Of a DNA stretch of 64,000 nucleotides, positions 58,198 to 64,000 are shown in pieces. The first letter of the stretch is position 1. Each line of letters begins with the position of its first letter. The notes below the pieces were generated by a model. The model was not told the DNA's origin. It saw only the letters and a list, made by a program, of their open reading frames with translations, and did not search any database. The translations under genes were made by a program, and so were the position numbers. Origin of the DNA: UBA1046 sp012511325 (GTDB taxonomy: Bacteria; Bacillota; Clostridia; Saccharofermentanales; DTU023); assembly GCA_050951925.1 (NCBI GenBank), contig JBMNJZ010000001.1:1688678-1752677 (forward strand), in the 5' to 3' direction.

Positions 58198-61100
58198 ATG
58201 GATACTATGATTAAACTCTCATCTTCTCTAGATTTCCAGACACGTAAAAAAGCTGTAGACTTGGCCTTGGGACTTGGCTTTGAAACAATTAACGCCACAT
58301 TCCCTGTCACCAGCATCGTTGCTGAGGCCAATGTCGACGAACTCTGGGAACAGTGGTCAGCAGCAAAATACTCCAGTCCGGATCAGCCTGCTGATTACAT
58401 CAATGCCACACAGGCAGCACATCAGGTTCCGCCTTATGATTGGAGACAGAAAAAAGGTTTGGAGTCTATCTTCTGTACCGGCTCTCTCTTGCCGGATAAT
58501 AATTTGGATTTATTGCCGGATGCAATCAATCTCAAGCTTATACTCTCCCCTGACTCTGCAATCGAGACTGTAGCCGCCGCCTGTAACTTCGCCTTTAGAC
58601 TGGGTATGGAAACCACGGCCTATGAAGGCTCTATCATCGCCGAACCGGGATACAAGGGCAATCGTATTGTTTTTACGGAGCAACCGGGCTTTGGCCTTCG
58701 CCTTTTAGAAGAAGACGGTGCTCAGATTATAGAGGTTAGCGGTTCCGGCTCTGAATTAATTGAGCGGAGCGCCCATTTCTTGGAAACCTTTCCTCTGTTG
58801 CAGCCCGGACTGACCTGGTCCGAGCATCTGATGTCTCTTACTGACAGTTTTGCGCTCAGGAACCTGGACGGTCAGTTGGCTGCTTTGCAATATTTGTCGG
58901 ATCGCCATGCTCAAGAAATCGAAGCTCTTGTTTCAGAGCAGGACGAAGCAAGACTGGAAAAGATCAGACAGGCTTTCCCGGGCGCCTCAGTAGACAACTA
59001 CAAGAAGCCGGTCCTGATCTACGAGAAAACATATGATATCCCCTGGGAAAATGATGTTTTTCTGGCCGAATTGGAACAAAATGTCCTTCCTTTGCTCCAG
59101 CCGGGAGATCAAGTAAAAATACAAGGCGTTCTGAGTGAAGATTGGGCATCGCGTCAAGCCCTTACTGCCATTGTTCAAGAAAAAATCTCCGCAGCTAATG
59201 CTGAAGGATCAGTCCAAATCATCAATGCCTATAAACAGGGGATCTCCTGGATCATGGATTTTGTTGTACCCGAGCTTGCAGGCCTGGCAATCGATCGGTT
59301 GAAAATTTCTTTCAATTCTTTCTTGCCACCAGGTGAAGAAAGTTGGACCGATGAGAGTGCCTCGACTCCCAAATACACCATGTCAGCCGAAGGTGGAGCT
59401 GAGCGCTGGAATGATTTGCCAATCAGGTATCTCCAGGAACTCTATCCCATCGATGATCTGATCGAGCAGAAAACAGGCTTCAGCCGCGACAAAGTTGAGC
59501 TGGCGCTATATGAGGGCGACGAAGAACTAAGTTATCTGGTTCAGGCCTATGACAATAAGGGCAACGAAATCTATAGCAATCAATACCATGTCCAATTCAG
59601 TGAACGGCCTTATCTGGATCGCTTTCCTCTTCTAGGCAAAGTACATCCTTCTACCGGTTCCTTGACCGCCATCATAAATGGTGAGGTCAGATATCAAGTT
59701 GCCATTCAGACCGATTTGGAAAGAATTTGGGATATCTACCAGAAGGAGATCCTCGAAGACTGCCTCACCTTTGTCCGGAGCAAATATGGCAACGATATCT
59801 CAATTGATAAACAACCGTTCTTCAGTCTGCTTGACTTGGATATCCGAGTCAGCGAGCCCAATGAACAGATGGGTATCAGGCAGGATCTATTGTCCTCTCT
59901 CGATGCCTTGCACGAAGATATCTACTTTGCAGGCACAGACTTCTTCAAACATCTCGGATTGTCTTTAGGTTCGGGAGTGCTTGATGCGCCGGGTTTGATC
60001 CTGCCCAGAATCAAAAAATGTGCCGGCAAACCTTTCCTGAAAGTACAGCTTTTCGATCAGTTAGCGATTAATCCCTCCGTTTCCGCCAAGCAAGCTGACT
60101 TTACTGTACTGCCACGCGAGCAGATCGCAGTTTCTATACAGTCTGTGGCATGGAAAAACAGTGGCTGGCAAGTAACTTTGGACGTTGACTGCCCCAGGCC
60201 GGAATTGCTTGAGAGTATGGCTTCATTGGCCGCAAAGTCCTTGCTGTCTTTTACCTTTGCTCTGGCCAAAGTTGAAGAATTGATTCTGACAGGAGCTTCC
60301 GGCAAATATTCTATCCCTCTGACACCTGAAACTGCAAAAGTCAGGCCAAAGAAAGATATCCGCGATATTGATCTCTCTGAGGCGGAATTAATTGGTTACG
60401 AAAAATACAGCCGCATTATCGACGATTTACAGAATGTAGAAGGCTTAGAAGTTTATCCGATCGCCACATCTTATCTGGGCCGGACTCTGCATGCCGTCGA
60501 GCTGGCAGCGCCGAAAAAAGGCTACACTTCCAGAGTAAAACGTCTGACGCATCTGCCCTCTTTCTATATCAATGCCAGACACCATGCTAATGAAGTTTCG
60601 GCCACAAACGGTGCTTTCCTCCTGATCAAGACTCTTCTAACTGATCCAAAATACCGGGATCTTGCGGAGCGACTGAATCTGGTGATAGTTCCCATGGAGA
60701 ATCCCGACGGCGCGGAAATTCACTATGAGCTGCAAAAGGATAATCCTTATTGGTCTTTTCATGTTGCCCGCTTTAATGCAATCGGCAAAGAATTTTACTA
60801 CGAGCATTTCAATACCGAAACCATTCATACCGAAGCTCTGGGACTGAGGAAACTCTGGTATGCGCAGCTGCCGGATATCCTGGCGGACAACCATGGCGTG
60901 CCCACCCATGAATGGGTACAACAATTTGCAGGCTATGTCTATCCTGCGTTTAAAGGCTTCTGGCTACCGCGTTCACTATTGTACGGATATTTCTGGCATA
61001 CAACTGATCCTGAATATGCTTCCAACTTCACTGTCAACAAGAAAATGGAGGAAGCCATTGCCGATCGTATTGCCGCTGACAAAGAAATGACGGATTTGAA

Positions 61101-61455
61101 TCTGGAGCTGATGGATCGCTTTGCAAAGTACGCTACACATTTTATGCCTAAAATGTTCGCTGCTAATTACTATCGCAATATGATCAACTACTGGATTCCC
61201 TTTGCCTATGATCCCACGCATCGTTATCCCTCAGTACGATTCCCCTGGATTGTCACGGTCTCTTACACGGCCGAGGTCGCAGATGAAACGGCGCAGGATG
61301 AATATCTCAACCTCTGTGCCCGTACCCATGTGGCGCATAATTTGGCCACCATTGATATGATGCTGAATTCAGAGCATATATATGAAGTTAAGAAGGAGGT
61401 TACGGAAGAGAAACAAGCAGTCAGCTTTATTCGCCAAAGGCCAATGCTGGTTTAG
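58198..61455 (+). CDS. large M14-family metallocarboxypeptidase
   Basis: A 1085-residue protein with no signal peptide, so probably cytoplasmic. The catalytic M14 domain is at the C-terminus. LPSFYINARHHANEVSATN gives the zinc motif His796-x-x-Glu799, ILADNHGVPTHEW supplies the third zinc His at about 899 or 905, and VSYTAEVADE near 1027 holds a candidate catalytic Glu. The first 750 residues form several beta-rich domains without clear family membership. AAGGAG precedes the ATG, and a strong promoter lies just upstream. It shares an operon with a two-part transporter and an M29-like aminopeptidase, which suggests processing of an imported peptide or amino-acid derivative. Confidence 0.82.
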   Translation: MDTMIKLSSSLDFQTRKKAVDLALGLGFETINATFPVTSIVAEANVDELWEQWSAAKYSSPDQPADYINATQAAHQVPPYDWRQKKGLESIFCTGSLLPDNNLDLLPDAINLKLILSPDSAIETVAAACNFAFRLGMETTAYEGSIIAEPGYKGNRIVFTEQPGFGLRLLEEDGAQIIEVSGSGSELIERSAHFLETFPLLQPGLTWSEHLMSLTDSFALRNLDGQLAALQYLSDRHAQEIEALVSEQDEARLEKIRQAFPGASVDNYKKPVLIYEKTYDIPWENDVFLAELEQNVLPLLQPGDQVKIQGVLSEDWASRQALTAIVQEKISAANAEGSVQIINAYKQGISWIMDFVVPELAGLAIDRLKISFNSFLPPGEESWTDESASTPKYTMSAEGGAERWNDLPIRYLQELYPIDDLIEQKTGFSRDKVELALYEGDEELSYLVQAYDNKGNEIYSNQYHVQFSERPYLDRFPLLGKVHPSTGSLTAIINGEVRYQVAIQTDLERIWDIYQKEILEDCLTFVRSKYGNDISIDKQPFFSLLDLDIRVSEPNEQMGIRQDLLSSLDALHEDIYFAGTDFFKHLGLSLGSGVLDAPGLILPRIKKCAGKPFLKVQLFDQLAINPSVSAKQADFTVLPREQIAVSIQSVAWKNSGWQVTLDVDCPRPELLESMASLAAKSLLSFTFALAKVEELILTGASGKYSIPLTPETAKVRPKKDIRDIDLSEAELIGYEKYSRIIDDLQNVEGLEVYPIATSYLGRTLHAVELAAPKKGYTSRVKRLTHLPSFYINARHHANEVSATNGAFLLIKTLLTDPKYRDLAERLNLVIVPMENPDGAEIHYELQKDNPYWSFHVARFNAIGKEFYYEHFNTETIHTEALGLRKLWYAQLPDILADNHGVPTHEWVQQFAGYVYPAFKGFWLPRSLLYGYFWHTTDPEYASNFTVNKKMEEAIADRIAADKEMTDLNLELMDRFAKYATHFMPKMFAANYYRNMINYWIPFAYDPTHRYPSVRFPWIVTVSYTAEVADETAQDEYLNLCARTHVAHNLATIDMMLNSEHIYEVKKEVTEEKQAVSFIRQRPMLV

Positions 61456-61475
61456 CCTTTGGATTTCTATTCGCC

Positions 61476-61495
61476 TTGCAGGCCAAGGCCTGCAA
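61476..61495 (+). promoter_or_regulatory. intra-operon palindrome after the peptidase gene
   Basis: TTGCAGGCC-AA-GGCCTGCAA is a perfect inverted repeat in the 67-base gap before the transporter genes. It may stabilise the upstream mRNA or lower downstream expression. Confidence 0.4.
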
Positions 61496-61522
61496 CACCA
61501 ACTTCAATAAAGGAGACAATTT

Positions 61523-62215
61523 ATGGAGTTAGAGAAATTATTGGGAGTTTTAGTGGTAATTGTTGGCTTCGCTCTAAAGCTCGACTCAATTCTGATTGTT
61601 GTGGTAGCAGCTATTGTATCCGCAGCAGTCGGCGGACTAGGTGTAGAGGGTTTGCTGGAAACACTGGGCACCAGTTTTGTCAACAATCGCTCAATGGCCA
61701 TCTTCATTCTGATCATGCTGGTAACCGGAACTTTGGAGCGCAATGGCCTCAAAGAAGCTGCCGCACAGTTGATCAGGAAAGTCAAGCGTGCTTCCGCAGG
61801 AGCCGTAATCGGTGCCTATGGCGTAATGCGCGGTATTTTCGCGGCATTTAATGTCAGCTTCGGCGGTGTGGCCGGATTTGTCCGTCCCATCATCATGCCG
61901 ATGGCGGTCGGTGCCATCGAAGCTTCCGGCAATGAGCCGAATGAGGAGCATGTAGAAAATGTCAAAGGTATGGCATCAGGTATGGAAAACATTGCCTGGT
62001 TCTTCTGCCAGGTTCTGTTTGTCGGTGGCGGCGGCGCATTGCTCGTGCAATCAACACTAAAAGACCTGGGCTATGAAGTGGATCTGATCGATCTGGCCGT
62101 GGTTGAAATTCCGATCGCAATCTTTGCGGTGCTCGTAGGTATTACCTACTACTTCTTGAAAGACAAGCGTCTGGTCAAAAAGTACTACGGTAATAAAGTA
62201 GCGAAGGAGGATTAA
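61523..62215 (+). CDS. DUF969 family transporter subunit
   Basis: A 230-residue membrane protein with about six hydrophobic segments (KLLGVLVVIVGFAL, ILIVVVAAIVSAAVGG, MAIFILIMLVTGTLE and others). The RxIFAAFNVSFGGVAGFVRP stretch near residue 110 is typical of DUF969. Such proteins occur with DUF979 partners, and the pair is thought to import 5-oxoproline in organisms where it is linked to oxoprolinase genes. AAAGGAG precedes the ATG, and the DUF979 gene follows after two bases. The link to the proline/glutamate region fits 5-oxoproline, but no oxoprolinase or pyroglutamyl peptidase is visible here. Confidence 0.85.
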   Translation: MELEKLLGVLVVIVGFALKLDSILIVVVAAIVSAAVGGLGVEGLLETLGTSFVNNRSMAIFILIMLVTGTLERNGLKEAAAQLIRKVKRASAGAVIGAYGVMRGIFAAFNVSFGGVAGFVRPIIMPMAVGAIEASGNEPNEEHVENVKGMASGMENIAWFFCQVLFVGGGGALLVQSTLKDLGYEVDLIDLAVVEIPIAIFAVLVGITYYFLKDKRLVKKYYGNKVAKED

Positions 62216-62217
62216 TC

Positions 62218-63192
62218 ATGTTGTTCAATGTAAATTCTATTTTCACACTTGCCTTCTTTACAGATCCCAATGTGACGCTGGGAGCAAAACTGCTCGAAGT
62301 CATCCTGATCGTTATGGGTTTGATTGCCATCTACAACGGTATTAAAAATCTGCTTGATGAGACCAACCCGGCCCGCATCGGCACCGCAGTCTTCTGGTGC
62401 GCCCTGGGCATAGTACTGGCCCTGGGACGCTGGCTGCCTGCAATTGCCAGTGGTATTCTGGTCATTGTTATGACAATCCCTGCCATTTTCAAGCAGGTAA
62501 AAATGGGGAAAAGCAATGCCCCCGAACCGGCAGAAGAAAAAGCTAATTTCGAAAAAATCGGAATGAAAATTTTCATTCCTTCTCTGACCATTGGTGTCAG
62601 CGCTATTCTGTTCGCTCTGCTTACCAAGCTGGGCGCCCTGGTCGGGATCGGCTTCGGCATAATTTTATCCATGGTGTTGCTAATGATCTATTCACGCAAA
62701 AATACACCAAAAGTATTCCTGGATGACTCATCCCGACTGCTATCTGTAGTCGGTCCGCTCAGCATGCTGCCCATGCTGCTTGCCAGTCTGGGAGCAGTAT
62801 TTACCAAATCCGGTGTCGGTGAAGTAATCGCAGAGCTGGTCGGAAAAGTCGTTCCCGAGGGCAATGTAAACGTAGGAATTATTGTCTTCGCCATCGGTAT
62901 GGCACTCTTCACGATGATCATGGGCAACGCCTTTGCTGCCATCACCGTCATGACCGTCGGCATCGGTCATCCTTTTGTGCTTGCATACGGCGCCGACCCG
63001 GTCGTAATCGGTATGGTTGCACTCACATCCGGATACTGTGGCACTCTCTGCACACCGATGGCTGCTAACTTTAATATCGTTCCTGTAGCCATGCTGGACA
63101 TGAAGGATCGCTTTGGTGTTATTAAGAACCAGTACATCCCTGCGATCATATTTTTGATCTTCCAGATCATCTACATGATTATTCTGAAGTAA
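62218..63192 (+). CDS. DUF979 family transporter subunit
   Basis: A 324-residue membrane protein with about nine hydrophobic segments, partner of the DUF969 subunit. GLIAIYNGIKNLLDETNPAR near the start, FWCALGIVLALGRWLP, and the C-terminal MGNAFAAITVMTVGIGHPF and SGYCGTLCTPMAANFNIVPV are the family landmarks; the last two are likely substrate-path helices. AAGGAGG precedes the ATG. The next gene starts four bases after its stop. Confidence 0.85.
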   Translation: MLFNVNSIFTLAFFTDPNVTLGAKLLEVILIVMGLIAIYNGIKNLLDETNPARIGTAVFWCALGIVLALGRWLPAIASGILVIVMTIPAIFKQVKMGKSNAPEPAEEKANFEKIGMKIFIPSLTIGVSAILFALLTKLGALVGIGFGIILSMVLLMIYSRKNTPKVFLDDSSRLLSVVGPLSMLPMLLASLGAVFTKSGVGEVIAELVGKVVPEGNVNVGIIVFAIGMALFTMIMGNAFAAITVMTVGIGHPFVLAYGADPVVIGMVALTSGYCGTLCTPMAANFNIVPVAMLDMKDRFGVIKNQYIPAIIFLIFQIIYMIILK

Positions 63193-63196
63193 TGAT

Positions 63197-64000
63197 ATGG
63201 ATGACAGTAAGCTGACACGCGGCGCAAATATCGTGGTTCGCCACTGGGTTAGATTAAAACCCTGGGAAAGCCTTCTCATCGTAACCAGCAATAACTACAT
63301 GAAAGAAGCGCTGGCGCTCAGTCATTCTGCTCATAAACGTTCTTTGAAAGTCAATCTGATGATCGTTGAGGATGTGGGAAAAAATGTTGGCATTTACTTC
63401 GATAAAAACGAAGATGCCTTCGATGGATATAGCGCGATTATAGCCGCCACAGAATACTCACTGGTCACAACTTTGGCAGCCAAAAAAGCTATCGGGCAGG
63501 GAAAGAAATTTCTTTCCCTGCCCCTTTCTACCAGCAATAATATGTCTCTGCTGGAATTCGATTTTCTGCATATGGACACTAAAAAAAGCCGTCTGATGTC
63601 AGAAATCATCATGAAATATATTGAGAACTCCTCAACCATCCATGTAGAAACCCCCGCCGGGACAGATCTGACCCTCAGCAAAAAAGGACGCAAACCGGGC
63701 TTTTTCAATGGCGTGGTCAAAGACGGCAAAGGCTTCTCTTCTGCCAGTTTTGAAGTCTACGTCCCGATTGTTGAAGATGCGACCGAGGGGATTATGGTTG
63801 TTGATGGTTCCCTTGGCTATATCGGCAAATGCGAACAAAACGTTCACTTGACTATAACAGGCGGCCGTATTACCGATATCGAATCGAATCCTAGTGGCGA
63901 TAAGCTCCGGGCTTTTATCGAATCTTACGACGATCCCGGCCTTTTCATTGCCTCCGAGTTCGGTATCGGCCTGAACTCTCTGGCCAAATGCCGAGGCTGC
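63197..64000 (+). CDS. M29-like leucyl aminopeptidase, 3' end cut by window edge
   Basis: The first 268 codons of a metal-dependent aminopeptidase T-like protein run open to the window end. It opens MDDSKLTRGANIVVRHWVRL, then SLLIVTSNNYMKEAL. The later part TPAGTDLTLSKKGRKPGF, GIMVVDGSLGYIG and FIASEFGIGLNSLAKCRG resembles the M29 family, where the ExG(I/L)GLN-type segment carries metal ligands. ATG 63197 is the only in-frame start near the DUF979 stop and has no strong ribosome site, so translation is probably coupled. It would trim amino acids from peptides, completing the peptidase/transporter operon. Confidence 0.8.
   Translation, partial: MDDSKLTRGANIVVRHWVRLKPWESLLIVTSNNYMKEALALSHSAHKRSLKVNLMIVEDVGKNVGIYFDKNEDAFDGYSAIIAATEYSLVTTLAAKKAIGQGKKFLSLPLSTSNNMSLLEFDFLHMDTKKSRLMSEIIMKYIENSSTIHVETPAGTDLTLSKKGRKPGFFNGVVKDGKGFSSASFEVYVPIVEDATEGIMVVDGSLGYIGKCEQNVHLTITGGRITDIESNPSGDKLRAFIESYDDPGLFIASEFGIGLNSLAKCRGC

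Overview
The window comes from the chromosome of a low-to-moderate GC Gram-positive anaerobe, most likely a clostridial Bacillota that ferments amino acids. The reasons are strong AGGAGG-type ribosome sites, lipobox lipoproteins, an LPKTE cell-wall-anchor tail, tRNAs with encoded CCA ends, a LytTR/DUF3021 pair, ferredoxin-linked 2-oxoacid oxidoreductase, and butyrate-kinase-type energy conservation. I cannot name the genus.

Layout. (1) 1-9.1 kb: partial aspS (minus strand), then a plus-strand run of a lipid kinase, ptb, buk, a P-loop ATPase, a four-subunit 2-oxoacid:ferredoxin oxidoreductase and ilvE. Together these can turn Val/Leu/Ile into 2-oxoacids, acyl-CoA, acyl-phosphate and branched-chain acid, yielding ATP and reduced ferredoxin. 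(2) 9.3-9.5 kb: tRNA-Gly and tRNA-Cys. (3) 9.5-18.8 kb: a patchwork block with an LPXTG-like surface protein, a nucleobase permease, a zinc-ribbon membrane protein with a TPM-domain partner, a diguanylate cyclase, LytTR/DUF3021 and a lipoprotein. The sequence just 3' of tRNA-Cys recurs inside this block, and a 20-bp-period repeat pair lies near each edge, which suggests past integration. (4) 18.8-31.9 kb: an 8.45-kb gene for a membrane-anchored 2816-residue fibronectin-III-rich protein, then an AT-rich c-di-GMP pair: an EAL protein whose reading frame is broken at an A/T run, and a GGDEF protein. (5) 32-38.3 kb: an M20 amidohydrolase, an orphan BMP lipoprotein followed by a KDG-permease-family carrier, a QueG-like ferredoxin protein and RocB. 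(6) 38.5-41.1 kb: an internally duplicated DUF1538 membrane protein with two P-II-like genes, which together encode three P-II modules. (7) 41.1-46.6 kb: the lysC-hom-thrC-thrB threonine operon with a C_GCAxxG_C_C protein as its last gene (minus strand). (8) 46.9-51.9 kb: a class II aldolase and a class III aminotransferase, divergent from a TetR regulator and an FGGY kinase, with two matching 18-bp palindromes between them. (9) 52 kb: initiator tRNA-Met and tRNA-Leu (minus). (10) 52.3-64 kb: an Lrp regulator, P5C dehydrogenase and a four-gene HcnABC/proline-dehydrogenase-like flavoprotein complex, then an M14 peptidase, a DUF969/DUF979 transporter pair and a partial M29-like aminopeptidase.

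The overall theme is amino-acid and peptide catabolism: BCAA oxidation, proline to glutamate, peptidases, amidohydrolases and an Lrp regulator. The best candidates for undescribed biology are the DUF1538/three-P-II-module cassette, the TetR-controlled aldolase/aminotransferase/FGGY cluster, and the giant surface protein.
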